Positions 42,825-52,731 of a stretch of 64,000 nucleotides of DNA are shown piece by piece; the first letter of the stretch is position 1, and each line of letters opens with the position of its first letter. The stretch is from contig NZ_QGMZ01000027.1 of NCBI RefSeq assembly GCF_003173335.1, positions 27,132 to 91,131 on the forward strand, in the 5' to 3' direction. The position numbers and the translations under genes are program-made. Origin of the DNA: Methanospirillum stamsii. GTDB taxonomy: Archaea; Halobacteriota; Methanomicrobia; Methanomicrobiales; Methanospirillaceae. The notes below the pieces were generated by a model. It made no database searches, had not been told where the DNA came from, and worked only from the letters and a program-made list of their open reading frames with translations.

Positions 42825-44891
42825 ATGGATCTCAAGTATGTCCAGACTACATGCCCGTACTGCGGTACCGGGTGTTCATTTAACCTCGTGGTAAAGGACG
42901 GAAAGGTTGCAGGGACTGCTCCCTATCACCGCTCTCCGGTGAATGAAGGAAAGGTATGCCCGAAAGGGACCTATGCCCATGAATTCATCAACAGCCCTGA
43001 CCGTCTGACTAAACCACTGATTAAAAAGGACGGAAAATTCGTCGAAGCGTCCTGGGAAGAAGCAATCAAACTGGTGGCAGAGAAGTTCAAATCCTATAAA
43101 CCGGATGAATGTGCGGTTCTTTCTTCAGCCCGTGTCTCCAACGAGGAAAATTACGCCATGATGAAGTTTGCCCGTGGCGTTTTAAAGACACGACATATTG
43201 ATCATTGTGCCCGTCTCTGCCATGCATCCACCGTTGCAGGTCTTGCAAACATTTTCGGATCAGGAGCAATGACCAACTCTATTCCGGATATCGCAGAGGC
43301 AAAGTGTGTCTTTGTAATTGGTTCCAACACCTTTGAAAACCACCCGCTCATCGGCCGTCAGATCATGAAGGCGAAAGCAAAAGGAGCAAAGGTTATCTAT
43401 GTTGACCCACGTCGCACACCTACCGGAAAACAAGCAGATCTCTTCTTACAATTCTATTCCGGAACTGATGTCTGTCTCCTCAATGGTATGATGCAGGAGA
43501 TCATCAGAAACGGATGGGAGAACAAGGAGTTCATTGAGAAGCGCTGTAACGGGTTTGAAGAACTCAAGGGAGAGGTCATGAAAGATGACTACAGCCTTGA
43601 AAATGTCTCAACAATTACCGGAGTTCCGGTAGATGACATCAAAACCGCAGCCGAATGGTTTGCAAAATCAGGTGCTACTACCATCCTTTATTCAATGGGT
43701 ATCACCCAGCACACCACCGGAGTTGACAATGTCAAGTCAGTTGGTAACATCCAGATGCTGACTGGAAACCTTGGACGACCAGGCACCGGAGTGAATGCCC
43801 TTCGTGGACAGAACAATGTGCAGGGTGCCTGTGACATGGGTGCTTTACCGGTTGTATTCACCGGATACCAGAAAGTAATCGACCCTGCAGCTCACAAGAA
43901 GTTCTCAGATGCATGGAAATTCCCTGATGGTATCGCAGAAGGGAAGAATGGGTATGAAGTCACCGTCATGATGGATGTTCTGACTGATAAACCGGGTGAA
44001 CTCAAATGCATGTATATCATGGGTGAAAACCCGATGATCTCCGACCCGGACCTGACCCATGTCGAGCATGCATTAAAATCTCTTGATTTCCTGGTTGTCC
44101 AGGATATTTTCATGAACGAGACTGGTGTCCTCGCAGATGTAGTTCTTCCATCCTGCTGTTATGCAGAAAAAGACGGAACACAGACCTCTACCGAACGCCG
44201 TGTCCAGATGTGGAGAAAAGCCCAGGATCCACCAGGAGAAGCAAAACTTGACTGGCAGATTATATCAGATATTGCAAAAGCAATGGGATATGGGGACCAG
44301 TTTGCCTGGAAATCCGCCGAAGAAATATTTACTGAGATGGCAGCTCTTACCCCTTCCTACGCTGGAATGGACTATGTAAGGCTCAACAGACCTGAAGCCC
44401 TCCACTGGCCATGCCCGACCAAAGAACATCCGGGAACCCCAATTCTCCATGGTGAGAAATTCGGGATGCCGGACGGTAAGGGACTTATGACCGCCATACC
44501 GTTCAAGTACCAGCAGGAACGTCCGGATGCTGAATATCCAATACTCCTGACCACCGGCCGCTGTATCTGGCACTGGCACACCGGAACCATGACCCGGAGA
44601 TCCGAGAGTCTTGAGCGTGAAGAACCGACCGGATGGATCGAGATGCATCCTGAAGATGCCAAGGCTCTTGGTGTCAAGAACGGTGAAATGGTTAAGGCAA
44701 TAAGCCGCCGTGGAGAAATTACGATCACTGCACGTATTACTGACACTATTAAAAAAGGCGTCATGTTCATTCCGTTCCACTTTGTTGAGTGTGCTGCAAA
44801 TATGCTGACCATCAACGCTCTTGACCCAATCGCAAAGATTCCGGAGTCAAAAGCCTGTGCAATAAAAGTTGAAAAGATCCAGGGGGCCTGA
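42825..44891 (+). CDS. fdhA: F420-dependent formate dehydrogenase, alpha (catalytic) subunit
   Basis: Molybdopterin (Mo or W bis-MGD) enzyme oxidising formate to CO2; cytoplasmic. 688 residues from MDLKYVQTTCPYCGTGC; GAGG seven bases upstream. The longer ORF from 42732 has no conserved sequence. One [4Fe-4S] cluster: CPYCGTGCSFN and CPKGTYAHEF. The metal ligand is Cys132 followed by His133 in CARLCHASTVAGL, where E. coli FdhF has selenocysteine, so this is a Cys enzyme. Other pterin motifs: IGSNTFENHPLIGRQIMKAKAKGAK, LRGQNNVQGACDMGALP, TGRCIWHWHTGTMTRRS. FdhB follows two bases later. Confidence 0.97.
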   Translation: MDLKYVQTTCPYCGTGCSFNLVVKDGKVAGTAPYHRSPVNEGKVCPKGTYAHEFINSPDRLTKPLIKKDGKFVEASWEEAIKLVAEKFKSYKPDECAVLSSARVSNEENYAMMKFARGVLKTRHIDHCARLCHASTVAGLANIFGSGAMTNSIPDIAEAKCVFVIGSNTFENHPLIGRQIMKAKAKGAKVIYVDPRRTPTGKQADLFLQFYSGTDVCLLNGMMQEIIRNGWENKEFIEKRCNGFEELKGEVMKDDYSLENVSTITGVPVDDIKTAAEWFAKSGATTILYSMGITQHTTGVDNVKSVGNIQMLTGNLGRPGTGVNALRGQNNVQGACDMGALPVVFTGYQKVIDPAAHKKFSDAWKFPDGIAEGKNGYEVTVMMDVLTDKPGELKCMYIMGENPMISDPDLTHVEHALKSLDFLVVQDIFMNETGVLADVVLPSCCYAEKDGTQTSTERRVQMWRKAQDPPGEAKLDWQIISDIAKAMGYGDQFAWKSAEEIFTEMAALTPSYAGMDYVRLNRPEALHWPCPTKEHPGTPILHGEKFGMPDGKGLMTAIPFKYQQERPDAEYPILLTTGRCIWHWHTGTMTRRSESLEREEPTGWIEMHPEDAKALGVKNGEMVKAISRRGEITITARITDTIKKGVMFIPFHFVECAANMLTINALDPIAKIPESKACAIKVEKIQGA

Positions 44892-44893
44892 AG

Positions 44894-46138
44894 ATGGCGG
44901 CAAAAGGCGATATGAATTATGTCTGGGCAAAGGAAAAAGAGATCCTCGACAAGGGAGAATGTGGTGGAGCAGTCACCGCACTTCTCAAATATGCCCTTGA
45001 AAGTAAATTTGTTGATGCTGTCCTTGCAGTCAGAAAAGGTCAGGACATTTATGATGCAGTACCTGCATTCATCACCGACCCAGCAGAAGTTGCATCCACT
45101 GCAGGATCCCTGCACTGTGGAACCCTCCTGCTTCCAAAAATCTTAAAGAACTACGCTGACGGTGCAAAGGGCTTAAAAATCGCCGTAACCTGTAAGGGTT
45201 GTGACGTCATGGCCTTTTACGAGCTTGCAAAGAGAAACCAGATAAATCTTGACAATATTGTCATGATTGGTGTCAACTGTGGTGGATCAGTAAGCCCGGT
45301 CAGTGCCCGGAAGATGATCTCAGAAAAATTCGGTGTTGATCCTGACACCGTTCACAAGGAAGAGATCGATAAGGGTCAGTTCATCATTGAGTACGAAGGC
45401 GGACACAAGGGCATCAAGATTGATGAACTTGAGGAAGAGGGATACGGACGCCGATCCAACTGCCGTCGCTGTAAGATGAAAGTTCCACGGGGAGCAGACC
45501 TTGCCTGTGGTAACTGGGGAGTCATCGGAGATAAGGCAGGAAAGGCTACCTTTATCGAAGTATGTTCTGAAAAAGGTGCAAAACTCCTTTCCGATGCTCA
45601 GGCAAAGGGAGCTGTCGAAGTTTCAGCAGCTGATCCAAAGGGTATCGAAATCCGTGGCAAAGTTGAGAAGGCCATGCTCAAACTCGGTGACGAGTGGCGT
45701 GCAAAAGACTTTACTTCCCTCGGCAAAGGCAAAGAACGGTTAAAACTCATCATGGATGAGACATCCCGTTGTATTAAGTGCTATGCCTGTATTGAGAACT
45801 GTCCAATCTGTTACTGTGTTGAGTGTTCAACCAAGAAGCCATGGTATATTAGACCGGGGCAACTCCCACCAGGCTTCATGTTCCATCTGATCAGATTTGC
45901 CCATGTATCTGACTCCTGTATTAACTGTGGTCAGTGCGAGGAACTCTGTTCAATGGATATCCGCAATGCACTCTTTATGCATTCACAACAGGTTGAGATT
46001 GAGAAACAGTTCAAACACACTCCGGGTCTTGACATGACTCCGCCAATCCATGCATTTGTAGAGGAACGGGCAGAACGGGCAAGACTTGAAGCAACCGGAA
46101 CTGATTCCATCTATACCAATATATTCCAGGATGAGTAA
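44894..46138 (+). CDS. fdhB: F420-dependent formate dehydrogenase, beta subunit
   Basis: 414-residue FAD/[4Fe-4S] subunit that passes electrons from FdhA to coenzyme F420. FrhB-like domain: [54 protein letters not shown] and [24 protein letters not shown]. The C-terminal part has ferredoxin motifs [14 protein letters not shown] and [15 protein letters not shown]. It may also join the heterodisulfide reductase complex in hydrogenotrophic methanogens, which couples formate to electron bifurcation. Two bases after fdhA. Confidence 0.96.
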   Translation: MAAKGDMNYVWAKEKEILDKGECGGAVTALLKYALESKFVDAVLAVRKGQDIYDAVPAFITDPAEVASTAGSLHCGTLLLPKILKNYADGAKGLKIAVTCKGCDVMAFYELAKRNQINLDNIVMIGVNCGGSVSPVSARKMISEKFGVDPDTVHKEEIDKGQFIIEYEGGHKGIKIDELEEEGYGRRSNCRRCKMKVPRGADLACGNWGVIGDKAGKATFIEVCSEKGAKLLSDAQAKGAVEVSAADPKGIEIRGKVEKAMLKLGDEWRAKDFTSLGKGKERLKLIMDETSRCIKCYACIENCPICYCVECSTKKPWYIRPGQLPPGFMFHLIRFAHVSDSCINCGQCEELCSMDIRNALFMHSQQVEIEKQFKHTPGLDMTPPIHAFVEERAERARLEATGTDSIYTNIFQDE

Positions 46139-46147
46139 TCATCCCCC

Positions 46148-46153
46148 TTTTTT
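46148..46153 (+). terminator. T6 tract after fdhB
   Basis: Six T ten bases after the fdhB stop, followed at 46168-46190 by a strong hairpin (CTTTCCGGA-GAATA-TCCGGAAAG, 9 bp). Tract and hairpin together probably define the 3' end of the fdhAB mRNA; the hairpin could instead belong to the leader of the next gene. Confidence 0.45.
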
Positions 46154-46226
46154 CGCACCAGCCTTTTCTTTCCGGAGAATATCCGGAAAGGATCACCTTA
46201 TCAGGTAATCTGACAACCGTGTACTC

Positions 46227-46772
46227 ATGAATGAGTACCTGCGCAAGACATCCCATCTATTATTCGGACTCCTTGTTGCTGGTGTGATCCTTATCTTTCC
46301 AACATATCATGCTGCGATGATCATCGGATTCTCCCTCTATATCGGCCTGATTCTGATTGATCTCTGTGCAAAAGGATACCAAATACCTCTTATTAGTACA
46401 ATACTCCATCACATGGAGCGTGAAGGAGAATTTCCCGGAAAAGGTGCGTTTTTCTTCGTTTTCAGTGCTCTTGTCACACTCATGTTTTTCCCATCAGTTG
46501 TTGCTGCAGTATCGGTTGCGGTCCTTGCTGTTCTTGACGGTTTCTCAACAATCATTGGCATACGATTTGGGAAACACCGGATATGGAAGAAAAAAACTCT
46601 GGAAGGATTTCTGGGAGGAGTAATCATTACCGCAGCCCTGCTCCTGCTGATTACCCTGCCATTTTACGCAATTCTCATCTCCCTGGTTGCCGGATTTGTA
46701 GAACTCTTAAGTCCGGTTGATGACAACCTGGTAATCCCCTGGGTGGTTGCAATACTCATTACTCTTCTCTGA
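46227..46772 (+). CDS. SEC59/VTE5-like membrane CTP-dependent lipid kinase
   Basis: 181 residues, about six membrane helices. The family signature GIRFGKHRIWKKKTLEGFLGG (residues ~111-131; shown in part) and the acidic C-terminal motif FVELLSPVDDNLVIPW identify the dolichol/phytol kinase group, related to phosphatidate cytidylyltransferases. In archaea such enzymes may phosphorylate polyprenols or recycle phytyl chains for lipid synthesis; the substrate is unknown. Confidence 0.82.
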   Translation: MNEYLRKTSHLLFGLLVAGVILIFPTYHAAMIIGFSLYIGLILIDLCAKGYQIPLISTILHHMEREGEFPGKGAFFFVFSALVTLMFFPSVVAAVSVAVLAVLDGFSTIIGIRFGKHRIWKKKTLEGFLGGVIITAALLLLITLPFYAILISLVAGFVELLSPVDDNLVIPWVVAILITLL

Positions 46773-46908
46773 AAGCTAACCTGATATCATATAGAAATTC
46801 CGCGATTGATTATCTTGCATTCAAAGACTAAATAATAATCAGCCCGGAATGCCTTTTTTTCAGGTTGAAACCATTATACTTATATCCCCATGGGACGCAG
46901 AATATGCG

Positions 46909-48504
46909 ATGGAAATACCTTCTTTTTCAGACCTCCAGCTTTCACCTGGAATCCTTAAAGCCATCCGTGATATCGGATATGAAGAACCAACCCCAATACA
47001 GTCTCAAGTAATACCCTTAATACTCGCCGGCAGTGATGTCGCCGGACAAGCATATACCGGAACAGGAAAGACTGCATCATACGGCATTCCGGCACTTGAA
47101 ATGTGTCAGACCGCAAACCGGAAGGTCCAGACCATTATTCTGTGTCCGACCAGAGAACTGGCTGTACAGGTTGGAACTGAACTGAACAGACTGGCGATGC
47201 ACCGTAAGGGGATCTCAATTCTTCCCGTATATGGCGGACAGCCGATTGACAGACAACTGAGGGCACTCTCCAGAGGTGTTCATGTTGTCATCGGAACACC
47301 CGGACGGGTCATCGATCATATTAAGCGGGGGACCCTCGCCCTTGATTCTGTGTCTCTTGTTGTCATGGATGAAGCGGACCAGATGTTGGATATGGGTTTT
47401 CGTGAAGATATTGAAGAAATACTCTCCCACATCCCGAAAGAGCACCAGACAGTCATCCTTTCTGCTACTTTTCCTTCAGAAATACTCGATATTTCAAGAA
47501 GATTCCAGAAAGATCCCATTGACGTCAAGATGGTCCACCAGGAACTGACTGTCCCCCAGATAGAACAATATTATATCGAAGTCAGAGAACCGGCAAAATC
47601 AGACACCCTCATCAGAGTTCTTGAATTCTACCAGCCCCAGCGGACTATCATTTTTTGTAATACCCAGATTGCCGTTGATGCCGTATCAAACGCTCTTAAA
47701 GCCGAGGGATTCATGGCTGATGGTCTTCATGGCGGGATGGCTCAGGCCCAGCGTGACAAAGTCATGAATGCGTTCAGAAAGGGTCAGCTGGAGATTCTGA
47801 TCGCAACCGATGTTGCAGCACGTGGGATTGATGTTGAAGAGATTGACCTTGTCTGTAACTTTGACTTCCCCCAGGATGACGAGTACTACGTGCACCGGAT
47901 CGGCAGGACGGCACGAGCTGGAAGAAGTGGACGGGCAATCAGCTTTGTCAGTCCCCGTGAGCGGTATAGACTCAGGGATGTAAGGAGAAGCACCCGGGCA
48001 GAACCAATTCCGCTTCCAATCCCGACTCTCAGGGAAATCGGAGGAAAGAAAGCCATTTCCACTCTTGCAGATGCAGATTCCCTGATGAAAACCGGGGACC
48101 TCACGTTCTGTCGTCCGATGATAGAAGAGATACTGGCAGAAGGTGCCGACCCGGTTTCGCTTGCAGCTTCACTCCTCATGATAGCCGCCGGTATAAATAC
48201 TGAGAAAGAAGACGAACTGGAGAAATATCTGGGTGAACAGGCAGTTGTCAAACTATCTGTGGGACGGGCTGATGGTATCCTGGTCAGGGATATCCTGCAA
48301 GTTGTCAGAAACAGTGGTAGAAATATCCAGAATGATATTGGAAATATCCGTATCGGACAGACAGCAACCTATATTGATGTCCCGGAACCCTCGGTAAAAG
48401 ATGTGATTGATGTTCTTAACGGAGCACAAATAGGACGGATCAGGATCATCGCAAAAAGAGGACGGAAACAGGGAGATATCCCAAAAAGGCGATTTAGTAA
48501 ATAA
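46909..48504 (+). CDS. DEAD-box RNA helicase
   Basis: 531 residues. Q motif PTPIQSQVIPLI, motif I AYTGTGKTASYG, Ia PTRELAVQV, Ib GTPGRVIDHI, II VVMDEADQMLD, III SATFP, IV IIFCNTQ, V ATDVAARGIDV and VI HRIGRTARAGRSG are complete. The C-terminal ~75 residues (LSVGRADGILVRDILQVV; NIRIGQTATYIDVPE) look like a DbpA-type RNA-binding domain, as in CsdA/DeaD proteins that act on structured RNA or ribosomes in the cold. A TATA box (TTATACTTATAT, 46874-46885) ~30 bases before this ATG favours this start over 46849. Confidence 0.93.
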   Translation: MEIPSFSDLQLSPGILKAIRDIGYEEPTPIQSQVIPLILAGSDVAGQAYTGTGKTASYGIPALEMCQTANRKVQTIILCPTRELAVQVGTELNRLAMHRKGISILPVYGGQPIDRQLRALSRGVHVVIGTPGRVIDHIKRGTLALDSVSLVVMDEADQMLDMGFREDIEEILSHIPKEHQTVILSATFPSEILDISRRFQKDPIDVKMVHQELTVPQIEQYYIEVREPAKSDTLIRVLEFYQPQRTIIFCNTQIAVDAVSNALKAEGFMADGLHGGMAQAQRDKVMNAFRKGQLEILIATDVAARGIDVEEIDLVCNFDFPQDDEYYVHRIGRTARAGRSGRAISFVSPRERYRLRDVRRSTRAEPIPLPIPTLREIGGKKAISTLADADSLMKTGDLTFCRPMIEEILAEGADPVSLAASLLMIAAGINTEKEDELEKYLGEQAVVKLSVGRADGILVRDILQVVRNSGRNIQNDIGNIRIGQTATYIDVPEPSVKDVIDVLNGAQIGRIRIIAKRGRKQGDIPKRRFSK

Positions 48505-49017
48505 TTATCTTTTTTTTGTCGACTTCATCAGCCCGAGCATGCCTTCCATAATGGCAACCGGCGTCGGGGGGTTTCCCGGAATCTTCAGATCAACAGGGAG
48601 CACCGCATCAACCGGGCCAAGGGTGGCATAGGTTCCGGCATACATGCCGCCGGTGCAGGCATCATCCCCGACTGCGATGACAAACTTTGGTTCAGGTGTT
48701 GCTTCATAGGTTTTTAGAAGGGCTTCCTTCATACCATGGGTCACCACACCGGTGACGGCAAGAATATCTGCATGCCGGGGAGATGCGACAAAGGTTATTC
48801 CAAACCGCTCGACATCATAGTGCGGAGCAGAGAGATTTGCAAGTTCAATCTCCGCAGCATTGTCACTTCCACAGTCAACCTCCCGGATGGCAATACTATG
48901 CCCGAATACCCGGTCAATCTCCTGCCTGAGTGAATGACCTGCCGATTCAAATGCCGGGCCAGGAGTATATGCCTGGACATCTTCAGGTTTTTTGAGTAAA
49001 AATGAGAGAAGGTTCAT
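48505..49017 (-). CDS. Ehr-type complex small subunit, NuoB/HycG-like, without cluster ligands
   Basis: 170 residues from the ATG behind GTGAGG. It aligns along its length with hydrogenase-4/formate hydrogenlyase small subunits (HYDVERFGITFVASPRHADILAVTGVVT). In HycG the [4Fe-4S] ligands sit in CGSCNGCEIE, GACGNSGG and IPGCPPTP. Here the same positions read CGSDNAAEIE, GDDACTGG and IPGNPPTP: Asp52, Ala55, Asp119 and Asn149 replace all four Cys. The subunit should therefore not hold the N2-type cluster. Last gene of the six-gene operon; overlaps the large-subunit stop. Confidence 0.87.
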   Translation of the reverse strand: MNLLSFLLKKPEDVQAYTPGPAFESAGHSLRQEIDRVFGHSIAIREVDCGSDNAAEIELANLSAPHYDVERFGITFVASPRHADILAVTGVVTHGMKEALLKTYEATPEPKFVIAVGDDACTGGMYAGTYATLGPVDAVLPVDLKIPGNPPTPVAIMEGMLGLMKSTKKR

Positions 49018-49025
49018 GGTAATCC

Positions 49026-50576
49026 TCACAGATCAGTCCCTGCATAGGAGAGGTTCATACTCTTATTAATCACCGGGAAATCAGGGACAATGTTTCCCAG
49101 GACTGCATGCTCGAGTGCCATCCAGTTACAGAACGACGCAGTGGACAGGGCAAACCGATCAATGGACCCATCAGCAATCCTGACAAAACAGAGAGTCCTG
49201 CCACGGGGGGACTCAACCGCTGCGAGGGCATACCCGTCCCTGACCTCGTATTCTGTCTGAACCGGTCCCTTGGGGATTTGGGTGACGAGTTCATTGACAT
49301 ATGAGAGGGACGAAAGGACTTCATCTCCTTTCAGGGCAAACCGTCCCATAACATCTCCGGTCATCCGGATAAGCGGTGATACCGGATAGGTGTCATAAAG
49401 ACCATAGGGATGATCGCACCTGACATCAAGTGCCCGGCCGCTTGCCCGTGCGATTGGTCCAGACAGAGCAAGGGGATCGATGAGTGGTTCTCTGACCACT
49501 CCCGTAGTTGAGAACCGGTCAATAACTGAAGGGACGGATATCGCCCAGGACTGTATTTTTTCAAGTTCCACCCTGACCCTCATGACCGTATCCTTCACCT
49601 CCATCAGCACATCATCCGGAATATCATGACTAACACCACCGATGACAATTATCCCCTTGAGGAACCGTGAACCGGTCAATCGCTCACATGCACGCTGCAA
49701 CATCTCCCGAAGAATGGTAAACCGGCTGGCTGCTGTTGAAAACGCAACGTCGGTGACCATCCCGGCCAAATCTGATAGAAGGGACCATGAACGTTCAAGT
49801 TCGAGGAGAAGGCCACGGAGATATACTGCCCGGACCGGGATAGAGAGTGAAAGAATCTGTTCAACTGCCATCGCATAACAGCAGGCATTGGCAACCGATT
49901 CATCCCCGCTCACAGATTCTGCAATCCGGACTCCCTTTTCAGGACTACACCCCTCGGCCAGTTTTTCAATCCCCCGGTGCAGGTATCCAAGACGAATCTC
50001 CAGGTTCAAAATATCCTCACCAATTACAGAGAACCGGAAATGGCCGGGTTCTATTATCCCTGCATGGACCGGCCCGACCGGAACCTGATACACACTGGTC
50101 CCTTCCATTGACCTGAATTCATAGGGATCCGTATGCTGTGACGGGACAATGGGAACATTTTTCACGCTCTTTTTCATCGGGTGAAACCCACACGGATATG
50201 CTTCATGAAGGAAGAGTCTGCGGGTATCCGGTGAACCGGAAAATTGAAGGCCAAATCCATCAGAGATCGCCCGTTCAAACCGGCTGGCTGCAGGATAGAT
50301 CTCTACCAGTGATACCGGATGACTGGTACTGAGCACCAGGACGAGATATTTTCTCATCTCTGCCAGTTCAAAGACATACCAGAGCGTGTATGAATTCTCT
50401 TCCCTTTCTTCCGTGCAGAAGATCCAGACGAGACGTGATTCAAGAGCCAGAAGCGTCTCGGCTATTGCAGCAATCCGGTCATCAGGCACCGCATAGGTAA
50501 TTGTTGTTCCATCCTCTCCAATCAACCACTCAGCAGGTAGTGACAGAGCAGAATAGTGTGCATGAATGCCGGTCAT
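49026..50576 (-). CDS. Ehr-type complex large subunit, NuoCD/HycE-like, without [NiFe] site
   Basis: 516 residues: an N-terminal NuoC-like domain (about 25-120) fused to a NuoD-like domain. Hydrogenase motif L1 (RVCGIC...H) reads ESVSGDESVAN at 220-230: Ser223 and Glu226 replace the Cys and Asn the His. Motif L2 (DPCxSCTDR) reads NLSYAGTDL at the very C-terminus: Ser510 and Gly513. No [NiFe] centre can form. HEAYPCGFHPMKK, VGPVHAGIIEPGHFRF and RLGYLHRGIEKL are well conserved. ATGA-type overlaps on both sides. Known relatives are the energy-converting-hydrogenase-related (Ehr) large subunits described in Geobacter. Confidence 0.88.
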   Translation of the reverse strand: MTGIHAHYSALSLPAEWLIGEDGTTITYAVPDDRIAAIAETLLALESRLVWIFCTEEREENSYTLWYVFELAEMRKYLVLVLSTSHPVSLVEIYPAASRFERAISDGFGLQFSGSPDTRRLFLHEAYPCGFHPMKKSVKNVPIVPSQHTDPYEFRSMEGTSVYQVPVGPVHAGIIEPGHFRFSVIGEDILNLEIRLGYLHRGIEKLAEGCSPEKGVRIAESVSGDESVANACCYAMAVEQILSLSIPVRAVYLRGLLLELERSWSLLSDLAGMVTDVAFSTAASRFTILREMLQRACERLTGSRFLKGIIVIGGVSHDIPDDVLMEVKDTVMRVRVELEKIQSWAISVPSVIDRFSTTGVVREPLIDPLALSGPIARASGRALDVRCDHPYGLYDTYPVSPLIRMTGDVMGRFALKGDEVLSSLSYVNELVTQIPKGPVQTEYEVRDGYALAAVESPRGRTLCFVRIADGSIDRFALSTASFCNWMALEHAVLGNIVPDFPVINKSMNLSYAGTDL

Positions 50577-52042
50577 ATCTGCACCCCAAATCCCAGATCA
50601 GCAACGGCAGCAGTTAGGAATGCCTCTTCTTCCGGTATCATCACGGTCCCAATCACGATTGAAAGAAGGAGGAGCAGTATTATCGGAAGGTTCATTGAGA
50701 ACGGAGCTTTATAGGGCGCCGGACCTTCTCCGGCCGGGAACCTGACCGCCATCACCGAGAGGTAATACCGGACAAGGGCAACTCCTGCACAGGCAAAAAG
50801 CAGGAGCACGAATGCAGGAATCCACACCGACACCTCTGCTGATGCAAGAAGTATCCCTACTTTTGAGAGAAAGAGCGGGAACATGGGCATGCCAATGAGT
50901 GCCGCACAACCTGCCATCAGTGTTACCGCAGCAAAGGGCTGAAGCAGAAAGAGATCTCCAATCTCATCCTCACCGGACCGGGTCGGAATCTTGTACTGGC
51001 GGTGGAGAATGCCAGCGGAGAAGAACAGTCCTGCCTTGATGCAGGAATGCCCGAGCATGTGAAAGAGTGCCCAGAACAGGGCCACAGGACTTCCAATACC
51101 AATTCCAAGCATGATGAAACCCATATTTTCAATGGATGAGAAGGCAATCAGGGATTTTAGCTTTTTCTGCCGGAGCATCGAGAGGCAGGCAACAGACATC
51201 GTAATCAATGCAAAGACGATCAGGAGAACTGACACCTGCCCGAAGACCTCTGTTCCCTGCATAATCCCAGTCATCCGGAGGATTCCATACATCCCGACAT
51301 TGAGTATTGCACCGGACAGGACCGCACTCACCGCCGAAGGAGCTTTAGCATGAGCCTCTGGTAGCCAGGTATGAAACGGCACAATCCCTGACTTTGCTGC
51401 AAACCCAATAAAGAAGAAGACAAAGGCGATAAAAACCATGCCACTGTCAAGACCAGCTGCCTCATGCAAAATCTCCTTCCATTCAAGGCTTCCAACACCA
51501 GTCTCATTCCTGACCGCTTCAAAGAGGAAGATAATTCCGATAAATGAGAAGAGCATCGAGGTAGAGCAGATAAAGATGTACTTGAGCGATGCATCAATCG
51601 TTGCCCGGAGTGCAAGGACTGCAATCAGCAATGCAGAGAGAACCGTGGTCAGTTCTGCACAGATCCAGAACAGGGCAATATTCGGGGTAAAGATTGCCAT
51701 GGTTGTAGCGGCCAGCAGAAGTGAGAATCCAAAATAAAAAATCCGCAGACTTCTCTTCTCAAGATCCCCTGACCGGACCAGTCCGTCAATATACCCAACG
51801 GCATAGATGCTTGCTGCAGAGAAGATGATGCTGGTTACGAGCATGACAAAAAGGCTCATGTGATCGATAAGGAAGAAGGGCGACTCATTCCAGACAGCAG
51901 GAGAGACAATGAGGTACAGAGTAATGATGAATGACAGGACTGGATGGATAACGCCAAGAAGGCTTAGTGATCGGTGTGTCCGGAGAATCAGCTGCAAAAG
52001 CAGAATCCCTAAGGCAATCACCGGGTACAGAATTGCAATCAT
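50573..52042 (-). CDS. Ehr-type complex NuoN/HyfF-like antiporter subunit
   Basis: 489 residues, about 14 membrane helices, of the Mrp/complex I antiporter family. The helix-5 Glu is in IALFWICAELTTVLSAL, the helix-7 Lys in GFAAKSGIVPFHTWLPEAHAKAPSAVSAVLSGA, and LRQKKLKSLIAFSSIENMGFIMLG is present, so the proton- or sodium-path residues look intact. Corresponds to HyfF; overlaps hyfE-like and large-subunit genes by 4 bases each. Confidence 0.88.
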   Translation of the reverse strand: MIAILYPVIALGILLLQLILRTHRSLSLLGVIHPVLSFIITLYLIVSPAVWNESPFFLIDHMSLFVMLVTSIIFSAASIYAVGYIDGLVRSGDLEKRSLRIFYFGFSLLLAATTMAIFTPNIALFWICAELTTVLSALLIAVLALRATIDASLKYIFICSTSMLFSFIGIIFLFEAVRNETGVGSLEWKEILHEAAGLDSGMVFIAFVFFFIGFAAKSGIVPFHTWLPEAHAKAPSAVSAVLSGAILNVGMYGILRMTGIMQGTEVFGQVSVLLIVFALITMSVACLSMLRQKKLKSLIAFSSIENMGFIMLGIGIGSPVALFWALFHMLGHSCIKAGLFFSAGILHRQYKIPTRSGEDEIGDLFLLQPFAAVTLMAGCAALIGMPMFPLFLSKVGILLASAEVSVWIPAFVLLLFACAGVALVRYYLSVMAVRFPAGEGPAPYKAPFSMNLPIILLLLLSIVIGTVMIPEEEAFLTAAVADLGFGVQI

Positions 52043-52731
52043 GACATCCCTCCCTCTTCAGACAGCAGATGAAACTCCTTCATCCGGGATTTGTACTCCT
52101 CAATGGATGAGTCTATACCGACGGTCATGATGGATGTCAAAAGCACGAGGATGATGAGATCGATGATGATGACAAATTCGATGAAAAACGGGAGTTCGGT
52201 AACAAATAATCCAAACACGAGGACCCCGTTCTCCATCGACAGGTACCCGATGACCTTGGATATCGCCATCCTCCGGGTGCATACCGCAATCAGTCCCATC
52301 AAAACCAGTGACACACCGATGACCGAGCCTAAAAAGAACAGGCTGTTTGCCGCATAGAGTTTCTCAAGTATCTGTGCAAAACAGACATAGACCAGCAGAA
52401 TGATGAGAATGCTCAGCATGAGAGCACCAGGTGGCCGGAGATAGGAGAATCTGAGATCCTGCTGGATACTCATCCGTTCCTGGATGAGCCGGATAAATGC
52501 TGGAATCCCAAATACCTTGGAGATCAGGGTGAGGGCTGCGACCAGGAGGAGGATGGTATGTCCTTCAAGCACGACAAGGCCAAGGGCAATCAGAACCAGC
52601 AGGAATGACTGGAGCTGGTATGTCCTGACCAGATTTTTAAGACTTCTTGACGAGAGGAGAAATCCTCCGGACACCAGAACCAGAATCAGACATATCCTGA
52701 TCCATGCCGGTGCCACTTCTGTGAGTATCAC
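52039..52731 (-). CDS. Ehr-type complex HyfE-like membrane subunit
   Basis: 230 residues, about seven membrane helices. It resembles HyfE, which combines NuoK/MrpC-like features (GLIAVCTRRMAISKVIGYLSMENGVLVFGLFV, shown across the helix break at residues ~165-196). Overlaps its neighbours by 4 bases. Its position between the NuoH-like and HyfF-like genes is the standard hyf/ehr order. Confidence 0.82.
   Translation of the reverse strand: MILTEVAPAWIRICLILVLVSGGFLLSSRSLKNLVRTYQLQSFLLVLIALGLVVLEGHTILLLVAALTLISKVFGIPAFIRLIQERMSIQQDLRFSYLRPPGALMLSILIILLVYVCFAQILEKLYAANSLFFLGSVIGVSLVLMGLIAVCTRRMAISKVIGYLSMENGVLVFGLFVTELPFFIEFVIIIDLIILVLLTSIMTVGIDSSIEEYKSRMKEFHLLSEEGGMS

Noticed and set aside
43210..43230. 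Selenocysteine formate dehydrogenase
   Set aside because: Both fdhA genes have Cys codons (TGT/TGC) at the ligand position and no in-frame TGA.
44372..45115. 247-residue minus-strand ORF across the fdhA-fdhB junction
   Set aside because: Antisense to two certain genes; no domain seen.
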